Counted from the stretch's first letter, positions 1 through 11,672 are shown. The stretch is 64,000 nucleotides of DNA from Rotaria sordida (GCA_905250125.1 CAJNOL010000692.1:41802-105801), one strand, 5' to 3'. Made by a program: numbers and translations. The notes: generated from the letters alone by a model not told the origin.

Positions 1-207
1 ATAGGAGATATAGGAGGTATAGGAGGTATAGAGGTATAGGAGATATAGGAGGTATAGGAGGTATAGAGGTATAGGAGATATAGGAGATATAGGAGGTATA
101 GGAGGTATAGGAGGTATAGAGGTATAGGAGATATAGGAGGTACAGGAGGTATAGGAGGTATAGAGGTGTAGGAGGTATAGAAGGTATAGGAGATATAGGA
201 GGTATTG
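1..207 (+). repeat. Purine-rich 9-bp minisatellite (ATAGGAGGT)n
   Basis: Tandem units of ATAGGAGGT with variants ATAGGAGAT and the 8-bp ATAGAGGT fill this stretch. The complementary pyrimidine-rich array at 505-902 lies in inverted orientation, so the two form the arms of a large hairpin-capable structure. The array runs off the left edge of the window. Confidence 0.95.
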
Positions 208-440
208 GAAACTCAGTAAACATTTTTTTTTTTTATAAAATGATTTTTCCGAGCAAGGATCGATAAGTTGAATTAGATATAGAAGGTATAGGAGACACAG
301 TAAATAGTTATTTATTTTTTATGATTGATTTTTTCGAGCAAGGATCGATAAGTCGAATGAGATATAGAAGGCACAGTAAACAATTATTTATTTTTTATGA
401 TTGATTTTTTCGAGCAAGGATCGATAACTTGAATGAATAT
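208..440 (+). repeat. Three imperfect tandem copies of a ~76-88 bp unit
   Basis: Each copy contains CGAGCAAGGATCGATAA preceded by an AT-rich run and followed by a GATATAGAAGG-like tail. The copies begin near 208, 295 and 371. The block forms the spacer between the inverted minisatellite arms. Confidence 0.85.
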
Positions 441-504
441 ATCTGACTGAATCACTATTCAAAGTCAAGCACTGTATAAAGATTATCTGCACTACTTAAT
501 TAAT

Positions 505-902
505 ATCTGCTATATCTCCTATACCTTCTATATCTCCTATACCTCTATACCTCCTATACCTCCTATACCTCCTATATCTCCTATACCTCCTATATCTCCT
601 ATATCTCCTATACCTCCTATACCTCCTATACCTTCTATATCTCCTATATCTCCTATACCTTCTATACCTCCTATATCTCCTATATCTCCTATACCTCCTA
701 TACCTCCTATACCTTCTATATCTCCTATACCTCTATACCTCCTATACCTCCTATATCTCCTATACCTTCTATACCTCCTATATCTCCTATATCTCGTATA
801 CCTCCAATACCTCCTATACCTCTATACCTCCTATACCTCCTATATCTCCTATACCTCCTATACCTCTATACCTCCTATACCTCCTATACCTCCTATACCT
901 CT
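505..902 (-). repeat. Pyrimidine-rich minisatellite, inverted copy of the left array
   Basis: Units of ACCTCCTAT with ATCTCCTAT variants; this is the reverse complement of the ATAGGAGGT array at 1-207. The two arrays differ in unit order, so they are not a simple recent palindrome. Confidence 0.95.
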
Positions 903-905
903 TAC

Positions 906-2993
906 CCTAGGACATAATCGAGTTTCCGGGGATATTCTTAGAAGACATCATATGTCCGGTTACCCGTTTCGTACGTGCTTAGTGCATGACTAGTGATATG
1001 TCTCCAGAAATGTCACGAGAATCATTTGGATGCTGGACGTTGTCTGAGTTCGGTCGACACCTCCCGAACCCGAACGTTCGGGTTCGGTGTAAGCCTAATC
1101 AGAATCATGATTCGAGACTGATTCCATTTTAAACGAGCTTCTCATTCATATGCAAAGGTCTCTTTCGTTCAAAAAAAAACGTTAAATTGCACATTTTGAT
1201 ACCTTTGAAAAGATTGGTATGCAGTGAGAGGAAGAAAGCTGCAAAATGAATTTTTTTAGTCCTAGCCTCGATCCTACGGTTCCAAAACCAAAGGGCACTT
1301 GAAAATTCGATATCACTTTTTTTGGTAAATACTGACATGTGTTCCATTAAAAGTAATAATTGGTTTCACTTGCCCTGTACCCAGAGAGACAAGATTTTAG
1401 AAAAATGCAGGTAAATCCTTGAAAAAGCTGGTTTTTTTAAGCATTAAAACGCATGGCCAGGTTTACCAATCTCACAGTCGGGCACGATAGGATCCAGTAG
1501 GAATCCGATGGGATCCCACCAGAATTCATAAGATCCGATTGTATCCTAGGAGAATATTATCGGAAACCGGGTAACGGAATCACATTGGATTCCGTTGGAT
1601 TTCAGCTTCGATCGGATGTTGCTAGTGAAACTTGCTCGGATCCTACCGTTTTGGATATGGTTGGATCTCACTATCGACAGCCGATGAAATCCTACTGCAT
1701 CTCAGCGATAGGATCCTACCGTTGTCAATCGACAGGATGCTGTACTAAAGAATCAATAAAACTTAATATTACACAATGAGCGCTGAGCATCGATTAAACA
1801 GAAGACTATGTCATCACCAGATATGTTAAGATTCCAAAACGACAAAGCCGATTGTTCTAATATGCCTTTCATAGGCCTCTCTTTACAACAATAGCATCTT
1901 CCAAATCAAATACATTACTCATACCATCAACATGATTCGCATTCGATTTTTCACCAATATCCAAAATCATAGACAACGGTCATATATCACGAAAATTTAT
2001 TCGAGCAGTGTTTCTTCATGATACGTCCAAGGGAGTGACTTATCCACATCTAAGAACAAATAAAAAAAACCAAATAGCTACTTGCCTTTTCGACACCGAA
2101 AAGCTGCAGTCCTAATATCACAACCTCATCTTGGATGATTCGATTGAAGATCTCAGCTAACCCCTAGATTGATCTGAGCAACATCATGTTCAACCAGTAC
2201 AACACACCAGAAAAACTATATTAAACTCTAATTGACTATCCCTTAGCCAATCAGAAATCAGTATCACCTTTTCTAACGAAATTCCACAGAAGCATAACTT
2301 TGACCTTAGCAACTTAGATAGAAAGTTATTACACATGAATAGTCAAGTAGATGACTATGACTATTCCTTATCAAAAATAAGAGAAAACTGTTTTTGAATT
2401 CTGATTGGCTAAGAGATCACCACTCGAAAGTCAGCACTACATTTTCCGACGCAATTCGACAGAAGCGTAATTTTCCACTAGTACAGTTTCTGACACAAGC
2501 CGACTGTCGGAACATCTACAGGTTTTAATGCTGGAAGATTACCGGAAATTCATGAAGATCCGATCATCCGATCCGTTAGTGATTTTGTCACAGCAACGCA
2601 GACAGGTAGATGACCGATTTTTTTTTATTTGAGAGTATATCCAAAAAGTGACGCATTATCACGCTAAATATCAGATGCCGTAAAATATTTTGGACATTTT
2701 TGGATGACAATAGGGAACCGCGATTAGCATTTGAAAATGGCCAAAATTTCTATAGGATTTTCACACTTTTTTTAATTTGTTTGTCTTCTTGGGTAAAATC
2801 TCGCTAACATGAAATCACGTAGAATTTGATATAGGATCGAGACAGGTCATTTCTTGTTATGTCAAACAATGAACAGTATGAAACCAAATGAGATTAAAAC
2901 GTCTCTTTTTTTGGGGAAGAATGTTTGTCAGCACTTTTGAAAAATAGTTTCGAATGTTTCACAAAAATTTTTTCGGAGAAAGATATCTAACTT
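906..2993. other. Intergenic region without a recognised gene
   Basis: Small open frames (for example 1129-1347 minus, 72 codons) have no recognisable domain. Near 1062-1092 is a short hairpin built from CCCGAAC/GTTCGGG. The box TTAGCCAATCAGAA near 2243 recurs inverted near 2398 within a loosely repeated segment. Nothing else could be identified. Confidence 0.5.
1455..1750. repeat. GGATCC/GGATTCC-rich low-complexity patch
   Basis: Many variants of GGATCC, GGATTCC and GATCCGAT occur on both strands. The composition resembles the inverted-repeat element at 33932-34252, so this may be a decayed member of the same family. No clean boundaries are visible. Confidence 0.5.
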
Positions 2994-3917
2994 ATGGTTT
3001 CCTTTTTATTTGTTCGTTCATTTATAGTCACTCTTTATATTTCATTGAATACAGGATCGGCAGAGCATAGCAAGACTGTCGCTGGAGGGTTCGGATTAGG
3101 CAGTGCCACGAATGAGTTGTGTTTTCCTTATGGTCTCGTCGTCGACAATGATCAAACAATAGTTATCGCTGACTGGGGCAATCACCGTATCATCCAATGG
3201 AGAATGGGTGATACAAATGGTGAAGTCGTAGCTGGTGGCAATGGCCAAGGGAAACAACCAAATCAGTTGAATTGTCCAACCGATGTATTGATTGACAAAG
3301 AGACAAATAGTCTGATTATCTGTGATCGAGGGAATAATCGAGTCGTACAATGGTCTCGTGATGACCGCACCATGCAGAGAGAAATACTTCTCGAAAAAAT
3401 TGCATGTTGGGGATTGGTCATGGATGATCAGAGATGTCTCTATATCTCTGATATCGAAAAAGATGAAGTGAGACGATATCAAATAGGAGAGAAGAATGGA
3501 ACTGTTGTGGCTGGTGGCCATGGACGTGGTGCTGGTCTTAATCAACTCAACAAGCCGACCTACATCTTTGTCGATCGACAACAGAATGTGTACGTGTCAG
3601 ACACATGGAATCATCGTGTGATGAAATGGACTAAAGATGCAACAGAAGGAATTGTTGTCGTTCGGGGATTTCCTCGAGGATTGTTCGTCGATACGATGGA
3701 GACCATTTATGTAGCAGACTACGGAAATCATCGACTTATGCGTTGGCCTAAAGGAGCGACAGAGGGTACTATCATTGGGGATGAAGATAGTAAAGAAGAA
3801 GACGCAAGTGAGTTGTACTGTCCCTGGAGTTTGTCCTTCGATCAACAAGGCCAACTCTATGTCGCCGATCATTCATACCATCGAATACAACGTTTTCCTC
3901 TCGAAAAAACTAATTAA
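2994..3917 (+). CDS. NHL-repeat beta-propeller protein, possibly secreted
   Basis: The 307-codon frame contains six NHL-type blades at about residues 44-70, 94-120, 137-162, 187-212, 226-251 and 277-302, recognisable from motifs such as VIADWGNHRIIQW and YVSDTWNHRVMKW linked by VVAGGNGxG turns. Six NHL blades suffice for a closed propeller, usually a protein- or RNA-binding surface. The first ~23 residues are hydrophobic and could be a signal peptide if ATG 2994 is the true start. Alternatively the frame is a last exon entered at an acceptor such as TTTATAG (ends 3027) or ATACAG (ends 3054), with 5' exons unseen. Before blade 5 the usual AGGxGxGxxxxQL linker is shortened to VVVRGFPRGL, a deletion of about 15 residues. 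The family is strongly expanded in bdelloid rotifers. The specific partner is unknown. Confidence 0.8.
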   Translation: MVSFLFVRSFIVTLYISLNTGSAEHSKTVAGGFGLGSATNELCFPYGLVVDNDQTIVIADWGNHRIIQWRMGDTNGEVVAGGNGQGKQPNQLNCPTDVLIDKETNSLIICDRGNNRVVQWSRDDRTMQREILLEKIACWGLVMDDQRCLYISDIEKDEVRRYQIGEKNGTVVAGGHGRGAGLNQLNKPTYIFVDRQQNVYVSDTWNHRVMKWTKDATEGIVVVRGFPRGLFVDTMETIYVADYGNHRLMRWPKGATEGTIIGDEDSKEEDASELYCPWSLSFDQQGQLYVADHSYHRIQRFPLEKTN

Positions 3918-5904
3918 CGTCGCTCATTTTTTAATCTTGCCATGAAAGACATAAAGATCAATGAAAAGGAAATCACCACTTAAGGAAGAATGAATTTCAC
4001 TCCTGTTTTATTCATGCTCGTGATAAGGCATCACTCTGGTGATGCTATGGCAGGGCGAAGGCAATGCACGGAGCAGACTGAAATACACATCACATGTAAA
4101 ATAACTCGAACTACCAAAACCTATTTTCTAGCCTTGTTTTAAATTCGATTTAGAAAACTTTTTAGCCGGCAGATAGAAAAAGATTTCTCTCCACAATTTG
4201 ATACTAATTTCATTGTTTCCTATTAAAAAATGACAAAACGCGAGCTTCTATTTTGAAGAGCCCTAACAAAAAAGTCTGTTCTCATTTATCTCATAGTGAG
4301 ATTAATGAGAACAGATGATAGAGATCTCGAGAAAACTAGCGTAGCTACGTTATCCGAAAAGGTTTTTGAGAATTTGATTTGACAATCTTGTAGAGAAATG
4401 TTTTCTCGATGTATTTATCTCCGAAGTGTTTTTGATACCTTGTCTTGAAAAATGGTCGAGATATAAACTTGACAAGAGAGAACTTTGAAAATATGTTCTC
4501 ATTCATCACAGTTGGCTCTATACAAAGAAATTCACTTTACTAAAGTGACATTTTGAATTTCTTTGTCAAAGCGGAACAGACAGGATCCTGGACACGGAAA
4601 AGCTTGTCCAGCAAGATACTACTCTCACTCCTGTCTCAGAGGTCTACTCGGTTATCTGTTCACGCCTGTTTGCCATTTGTGTTTCTTGTTCTCTCTTCTT
4701 TCCCTATTCATTCGACAGATTTATTCGTAGTCTGTAGCCATTAACTTTGTTCTTCGTCTGTTCCCTTATCTCATCGGCGGCTTGTTTCCCTCGAGTCAAT
4801 TTATTTGCTTACAATTTTATGTTATGCGCGCGGGCTCCCAGCAAGTACAGACTTGATGTTACTTTGTAGACTTGAAATATCGAGCTCTCTCTCTCTCTTC
4901 TCTCGCAAAAGTCTTCTCTTATCTTCTTCGCTCGCGTTCGTTCGCCATTTGTGTCCCTTCTTTGATAATTTCGCCACTTTGTCAGCTTCTGTTGTGGTTG
5001 ATAGCCTACCGTATTCTTCATTTATCAATTCTCTTATTCGTGTGCGAGCTCTGTGATCTTCGTCATGCGAGACTTATCATTGTCCTCTTTGCCTATCAGG
5101 CAGATGTCTTTTGTTTGGTTTCCTGAATATGAATGAGCCGGTCGATCAGAGAAATGCTAGAAAAAAATCACAGTGAGCAGGTTTTCGTAGCGTTCTTTGT
5201 TTCTTTTCTTTTTTTCTACTGTAGGTTTTGTTTCGCATTGTTTTCAAACTCTTTCATGTATATCTTCGACTGCCTCCTTTCGCCACGTATAGATTCGCTT
5301 CGTCATCAGCCCATCATCGTTCGCCTATTATCTCTGTCTGCTTTTCTTTGTCTATCAAAACAAGGTCTTTCATTCTGTTAACCCGAAAATAGGCAGACCG
5401 ACGCAAGCGATGATCTCATAGCAGTGGATCGATGAGTGGGCATCTTCTCCGAAAGTTTTTTGTTGGTCCGTTTTCTTTGTTTCAGATTCTGGGTTGTCTT
5501 TCTACTCTCTCAGAACTCGTCCACCTTCTTCGTCCCTAGCATCCGTTCACCTTTCGCCGCGCGGACTTCTTCATATCCTGTGTCTTCCGGGCCTTCCTTG
5601 TGTGTTCATTATCCAGCTTTGCTCCTCGCCAATCGTCTTCCAATTCACTTCTTGCTTCGTCCGGTCGCGTTCCGTTTGTTTTAGCCGTATGCTTCCCGTT
5701 ACCATCTACATAAAGAATCTCTCTCTCTCTATGCTCTTCTGAATATAGGTAAGTGGACAAGAGAAGATCTGAAAGTGATGAGTGAAGGAATGGGCATCCA
5801 TTTCGAATAGTTTTGATTTATTCTCTTTAGTTCAGATTTTCGACCCATTTTTCTCCTCTGTCTCAGGTCATTCGTTTCTTTCGTCGCTCATAGTCCCTCT
5901 CTTA
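3918..5904. other. Region between NHL gene and foldback element; no gene recognised
   Basis: A hairpin GTTCTCAT...ATGAGAAC lies near 4279-4315. From about 4560 to 5760 the + strand is pyrimidine-rich, with TCTCTCTC runs at 4885 and 5720. Several overlapping frames of 63-84 codons in different phases are open there, but their low-complexity F/S/L-rich translations match no family I recognise. Treated as non-coding. Confidence 0.5.
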
Positions 5905-8279
5905 CCCATGTAAAAAAAACAGCCTAAAAATCTGATTTAAATTGATTTTTCTGCGAAAAATCTGGAAAAATCGATTATTTTTAGAAAATTCAACTTAATC
6001 GATTACAAATCTAATCGATTTTAATGGATTACTTTGAAGAATCGATTAAAATCGATTATTCTTAGAAAATTCGAAAAAACCGATTACAAATCTAATCGAT
6101 TTTAATCGATTACATTGAAGAATCGATTAAAATCGATCATTCTTAGAAAATTCAAAAAATCGATTACAAATCTAGTCAATTTTAATCTATTACTGTGAAG
6201 AATCGATTAGAATCGATTATTTTCAAAAAACCCTGAATAATTGATTAAAAATCTAATCGATTAAAATCGATTACTTCGAAGAATCAGTGAAAATCGATTA
6301 TTTTCAAAAAATCCTAAATAATCTATTAAGAATCTAATCAATTAAAATCGATTACTTCGAAGAATCGATTAAAATCGATTATTCTTAGAAAATTCAAAAA
6401 ATTGATTAAAAATCTAGTCGATTTTAATCGATTACTTTGATGAATCGATTAAAATCGATTATTTTCAAAAAACCCTAAATAATCGATTAAAAATCTGACC
6501 ATTTAAAATCGATTAATGGTGGTTATTGATTAAAACCGATTATTTTCAAAAAATTCTAAATAATTGGTTAAAAATCTAATCGATTTTAATCGATTATTCT
6601 GTATGTTAACCCTAGTCGAACATCTTGTAAGCAAGATCTTGATCAAGATCTTAGGTACAGAAAAGTGAACAGATCTTGAAAATTTAGGTACAAGATAATC
6701 ATATTATCTTGTACCAAGATCTTGAATTAGATCTTGGGTACAGACATGTAAGATCTTGTGTATCGATTCATCAGATCTTAGGTACAGATTTATAAGATCT
6801 TAGGTATAGATCCGTAAGATCTTGAGTACATACTACGATAAAAAATGTCGCATGTATCGGATTTGCAACACAATCCATGATACAATCTGAAAGCGTGACT
6901 CAAACCTACCATGCAGTGCATTTATTTTCTTTTTCTGTAAAAGCATGTTATGAAATTTTTTCAATGTATCTTTGTTCTAATTATTCCTATTCCAAATAAC
7001 TGAAGTAAGCCCGATCTTGGAACCTGCCTGTTCTTGAGATGGCTCCATCTCCATCAGACGGCTTCAGGTAGTCCTCTCTCGATCAGCGATCGAGATCAGC
7101 AATTTCTCGAATGATTAATAGTCGAGAAAGAGTTTAGAAAAAAAAATATTTTGAAAAATATATGTTTCGTATGTGCAATCACGTTGTTTATAAACGACTC
7201 TGTATGCATAAAAAAACCGGTGAATGACTAGTCAGTATGTAACCAATAAACTAATGATGTCGCTTTTTATTTTTTTCAAGATCTTGTGAAAAGATAATAC
7301 TGAATGATATCCTTTCCATGATCTTAATAAGATCTTAAGCACAGATTTATCTGATATACCCAAGATATACACATACAAATTATCTTGCTAAGATCTTCTC
7401 AAGATCTTGCTTATCGGTCCCAAGATTTCAAGATCTTACTTACAAGATGTTCGACTAGGGAATCGATTTTAATCGATTATTCTGGATGTTAATCGATTTT
7501 AATCGATTATTTATGTAATTGCGCAATCTCACTTGATTCAATTTATATAGGAGTTCCAATTTTAGTATATATGTGAAGCTCTAGCTTGATGACAGCCTAA
7601 GGATTTCTTGCGACGAAGAATTCAAAAAAATCATGGAAAAACTAGGGTTTCGCTTTCGAATCTCGGTAAAAGTGCCTATTTTCGAGGCATACGATTAAAA
7701 TCGATTATTTAGTAAGTAAAGATTAAAATCGATTATTTAGTAAGTAAAGATTAAAATCAGAAAACAGATAAGGGTGGATTAAAATCGGAAAACAGGTAAG
7801 TACAGATTAAAATCGGAAAACAAGTAAGTAAAGAATAAAATCGAAAAATAGTTAAGGATAGATTGAAATCGGAAAACAGGTAAGAGTAGATTAAAATCGA
7901 AAAACAGGTAAGGGCAGACTAAAATCGAAAAATACATAAGGGTAGATTAAAATGTATTAGGAAATAATAATAGATTAAAATTGACTAAAAGGCGATCATA
8001 CAAAGAGATGAGAACAACCTGAGTTTAATTGATTTTAATCAATTTTTTAAAAATAATCGATTTTAATCGATTTTTTTCTGATTAATAATCGATTAAAATG
8101 GCACGATTTTAATCAGTTTTTAATCATAAAAGTCAATTACGCTACGAAAAATCGGAAAAAACGATTTCTATGATTAAAAATCGGATTAAAATCTGATTAA
8201 AAGCGTGCCATTTTAATCGATTATTAATCAGAAAATAATCGATTAAAATCTGATTTTTTCCAATTTTTTTTTACATGGG
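5905..8279. mobile_element. Non-autonomous inverted-repeat element with TTA target duplication
   Basis: The ends are CCCATGTAAAAAAAA (left) and TTTTTTTTTACATGGG (right), flanked by TTA at 5902-5904 and 8280-8282. A 3-bp TTA duplication is the kind made by PIF/Harbinger elements, but no transposase is present, so the class is inferred. The interior is nearly all degenerate repeats of AATCGATTAAAATCGATT in both orientations (5930-6600, 7460-8260), plus direct repeats of GATTAAAATCGGAAAACAGG at 7690-7960. A second element is nested at 6610-7460. Confidence 0.7.
6610..7460. mobile_element. Nested inverted-repeat element with AAGATCTT repeats
   Basis: The terminal inverted repeats begin CCCTAGTCGAACATCTTGTA and extend through AAGATCTTGA (right copy at 7429-7460). 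TTAA precedes the left end (6606-6609) but does not follow the right end, so a piggyBac-like target site is only suggested. Subterminal DNA contains repeated AAGATCTT(A/G)GGTACAG units on both sides. No reading frame is present. It interrupts the ATCGATTAAA repeat field of the surrounding element and is therefore the younger insertion. Confidence 0.75.
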
Positions 8280-8282
8280 TTA

Positions 8283-9174
8283 CCATTCCACTTCGTCTGC
8301 TCCTTCTTTCTTCTTCAGCCAGCTCAACATCCCCGCTTTCCTTCTTGGTCTACGATTCATTTATATGTATAGTCTACTTAATCTATTCTTCTACTCCACT
8401 ATATGAAGATCTCCCGCTCTAAAAAAACTTCACACTCCTATTCGAATAAGAAAGCATGCCAATGTGACAGTGAATTAGTGTTCTTTTATGCAGTGGACTC
8501 ACTCGAAGACATCTGAGAATAATGGGACACATGAAAATCAATGCTGATAGAGCTGAAGTGGGACTTATAGAAACAATAACGAAGAAAGAGATGATCTTGA
8601 TGGTACCTAGGATAGGTTTCTACAGAAACGGTAATTTTCCTAACCGTTTTGTGCAAATGAACCATTGGCCATCTGGATCATTGTTTTGTGCCCTTTTTTT
8701 CTCAGTATCCAAACAATTTGACTTTAATCGAACGCATTCATTCTATTTGGTCCATATATTACATTTAAACATAGTTTAAGCCGTTAACAAAAAAACAGTT
8801 TAAATGGTACAAATCAAGGAAAAAGAAACATTTGAGAGATCGTTTTCGTAGTTTCTTTGGACAAATTAAACTTAATCTGGCAGGTTAAAAAATTTATTTA
8901 AATGCTGTTAAGGCCATTTGTGTGACTGTCCGTGTATGTGCTAATTGACGTATCATGCACGTACATAATTTTGATTGTTGATCCAAAAAGGCTGCGTCCT
9001 CATCAATCTCTTCAATATCGATAACTTAACTAGAAGACCCATTTCAATGAGTGAGAGGCACATCTCACTTCTCTCTAATCAATATCAAACATCTTTTTAA
9101 CATTTTCGTTTTCTAGATTCGAAATTATTCTTTCTATTCATTCTATTCATTCTGATTGTCATCAATCAATCAGC
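8283..9174. other. Upstream region of the RING/B-box/LRR locus
   Basis: No recognisable gene. An 85-codon open frame at 8522-8779 has no known domain. The sequence before the ATG at 9175 contains tandem TTCTATTCATTCTATTCATTC and CATCAATCAATCAG. A promoter could not be identified. Confidence 0.4.
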
Positions 9175-9418
9175 ATGGTATCTAATTTTACAGCGTTAGT
9201 TGAAAATGTGATCACTTGTCCAATTTGTCTGAAACATTTTGATCAACCACGTATGCTGCCATGTTCGCATACTTTTTGTTTACAATGTCTTCAACAAATG
9301 AGTTCTCAGAACAATGGTCTGTTGGAGTGTCCAAAGCGGGATGGAATTAAAATTGAAGAAAATGAAATCGGTGGACTGCCTCAGAATCAAGCTATACACG
9401 ACCTGGTGAAACTTTTTG
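9175..9418 (+). CDS. TRIM-like gene exon 1: RING finger
   Basis: ATG 9175 opens 81 codons plus one base and ends at donor GTAAGT (9419). RING zinc ligands are C15, C18, C30, H32, C35, C38 and C52, in CPIC, CSHTFC, CLQC and ECPKR. The eighth ligand expected in CPxC is replaced by R55, so the second zinc site may be incomplete or use D56. RING domains recruit E2 ubiquitin-conjugating enzymes; activity here is not certain. If the donor were ignored the frame would stop at 9474-9476, and splicing instead joins a clean B-box exon in phase 1. A first-exon RING followed by B-boxes is the TRIM order. Confidence 0.85.
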
Positions 9419-9760
9419 GTAAGTGGAGCGATTCTAGCCATTGCCAAACTTTCGTGGACTGTCAGTTAGAAAATTAAAAAAAAATCCCAATCGATTCCAG
9501 TCATTTGAATTTTGATCCGCATAAAATTTGTCTAATAGTTATAGTATTTTGAGCAGTCTCAAATGAGAATATTATTTGATTTTTATTGGGCTTCAGAGAT
9601 CTTGAACGATTATGACAATGATCTCTAGAATTTCTCAAAGGTGTAAAAAAATTATTATAATCATTAAATAGTCTCATGCCATTTTCCATAACCATAAACA
9701 CTCATAATCTCAATTTATTCTCGCCGTCTCATCAACCATTACTATAATCTTTTTCTTTAG
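9419..9760 (+). other. Intron 1 of the TRIM-LRR locus (342 nt)
   Basis: It runs from GTAAGT to TTTTCTTTAG. AT-rich, with no repeat or reading frame of note. Confidence 0.75.
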
Positions 9761-10083
9761 ATCGTCCTGATGTAAGCTCACCTCTATGCTATAGATGTGA
9801 ATCTAACGATGCTCAATATTGGTGTGACAGCGATTGTAAACATTGTTTTTGTTCCAAATGTTGGGACACCATTCATGAATTAGGTCAATATCGGACTCAC
9901 ACAAAACTTCCTGTAAAGAACAGACCGACCGAAATACCCAGCTGCCAGGAACATGATGATGACAGGCTTAAATATTGGTGCGAACGATGTTCAAAGGAGA
10001 TTTGCAGCAATTGCCAGAAATTCGAACACAAAGATCACAATTTTACTTTAGTGACTGGCTACGTAAAAACTTTAGAAGAGCAG
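9761..10083 (+). CDS. TRIM-like gene exon 2: two B-box zinc fingers
   Basis: With the leftover base from exon 1 this exon reads residues 82-189. B-box 1 spans about 91-128 with ligands C91, C94, C103, C107, C112, C115, H120 and H128. B-box 2 is canonical at about 143-174: CQEH, CERC, CSNC, then H171 and H174. Each B-box binds two zinc ions and usually helps TRIM self-assembly. The acceptor is TTTTCTTTAG (ends 9760) and the donor GTTTGT (10084) is weaker than at other exons. The frame crosses both junctions without a stop. Confidence 0.85.
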
Positions 10084-10154
10084 GTTTGTATTAAAGTGAA
10101 CTTTTTGTGTTATTGGTTTTAAAAGCATTTACTACGATACATTGTCATTTTTAG

Positions 10155-10751
10155 TGCGCAAATGGCTTACAAGGTGTTCAATTGTCTTTGAACTACCGCT
10201 CAAATCGAGCGGACAAATTGATAACAGAGATTGAAAACGAAGGTCTGTCGAATCAAACAAAAGTGACTGCTGTCATGGCATCTATCCGTCAAATCATCGA
10301 CGAGCATGAACAACTTTTGCTAAAAAGCATTCGTGATATCGAAGAAGGTCAGAAGAAACCAATCAAGAATTATAAACGCCTACTTCAAGGCGAAGAACAA
10401 GGCTTGATTGAACAAATATTAAATTTCGTGGTTGCTTGTAAGGATCAAGAACCGGCGAAACTATTGAAAGCTAAACCGCCATTTGAAGAGTATATGAACA
10501 GGATTAGGAAAAAGTTATTAGAGCTGAAACCATTGACTAGAATTAAACATCATATACCAGGTCTTGATAAATTAAACCAAATGGCAGCCGAAATTCAAAA
10601 CATCAAAGTCGAAGAAGTTCCAAAATATCAAAATCAAGAACTCCAGCAACGCATTTGTAATAGGCCAGACAAATTAACACTCGATTTGGCTAATTTGAAA
10701 TTACCCGATCAGGATATGGAAATTGTAGCCCTTGAATTAGCAATGAGTAAC
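10155..10751 (+). CDS. TRIM-like gene exon 3: coiled coil, hinge and half-LRR cap
   Basis: 199 codons follow acceptor CATTTTTAG in phase 0 and end at donor GTAAGA (10752). Residues ~190-330 are charged and helical with heptad-like spacing, as in the B-box C-terminal coiled coil that makes TRIM proteins dimerise. The last 25 residues, containing LDLANLKLPDQDMEIVA, resemble a truncated LRR and probably cap the repeat solenoid encoded downstream. The intron before it is only 71 nt, a normal rotifer-like length, in contrast to the introns after it. A diverged copy of the last part of this exon lies at 23407-23571. Confidence 0.8.
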
Positions 10752-11588
10752 GTAAGATAGCACTGCTTGTTTTTATCATTTAGACACTTTCAATATCATA
10801 TAAGCAAGGCATTTTTGTAGAACAACATCGATAGTTTACCAAATGTTCTTCTTCTTCTTTTTGACAAAACAGCGCCAAATAATACTAGATGTGAAATACT
10901 GAGCACGAAATCGACATTTACAGGACTCTTCAAAAAATGTGAAAAATTCGCTAAGACATATTTAAGGCTTTTAGTATTTTGACTGAAGCTCATTTATTTG
11001 TCGACAGAATCTGGAAATTCTTTTTACGAAAATGATCAGCACAATAAGCTCTACAAAAGACGGTTTTCATGTTTTCTTGTGGTTGACATTCTATGAAAGT
11101 ACACATTCATAAAATTGTAAAGCAGAAATTACTTGGATATGCAATCAGTTCGTCTATCAGGATTACAGTAGAAGTTTGGAGAGAATTATATGATCTTTTC
11201 TAAGATCGATCCTGTCCGTTCTAAATGATCTTGAAATGTTTTCAAGTAAAATTTCTTCCTAGATTTAAAAATATGAAGCGTCAGGATTTCGATGCTCTTG
11301 CCTTTCTTATGTAATATTAACACGATCACATCCATGTGTAAAGAATTCTACGAGATAGAGTTAGCTTATCCGACCGTGCTGTGCAGCAAAATATATCTTT
11401 CGGAGCCACACCTAATCTATGAACTCATATTAATTCAAAAAATATGTCTAACATTACTGCTTAGCTTTCACCACCAACTGAAATAATCAGTCGCATAAAT
11501 GTTCATCCATTGTGTATTATCACATAGAAACAGATACTAGACTGTGTTGGTATGCTGCTTCTGTAATTATGTTTATTTTTTCATATAG
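10752..11588 (+). other. Intron with homology to 23572-23901
   Basis: The first ~150 nt (GTAAGATAGCACTGCTTG onward, including GCATTTTTGTAGAACAACATC) are recognisably related to the intron after the second hinge exon, showing that hinge and intron were duplicated together. No gene or mobile element seen in the remainder; small open frames lack any domain. Confidence 0.6.
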
Positions 11589-11672
11589 ACACTCAAAACA
11601 CTGCAATTGTATGCTAATGAAATCAGTGATCTTGGGGCACAACATTTAGCTGACGCACTAAGAATGAACGAA
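11589..11672 (+). CDS. LRR exon (TLKTLQLYANEISDLGAQ...)
   Basis: 28 codons, phase 0 to phase 0, after TCATATAG and before GTAAGA; ends RMNE. Its closest relative in the window is the exon at 18040, and each is followed by the same type of partner exon (15177 and 19679). Confidence 0.85.

Noticed and set aside
505..902. CRISPR-like array
   Set aside because: Units are contiguous 9-mers without unique spacers, in a eukaryotic context.
3096..3872. Minus-strand open frames of 161 and 91 codons
   Set aside because: Antisense shadows of the NHL gene; the plus-strand frame has six recognisable NHL blades and the minus translations have no domain.
4553..5760. Cluster of overlapping 63-84 codon frames on both strands
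   Set aside because: Low-complexity pyrimidine-rich DNA; frames overlap in several phases, with F/S/L-rich products and no family resemblance.
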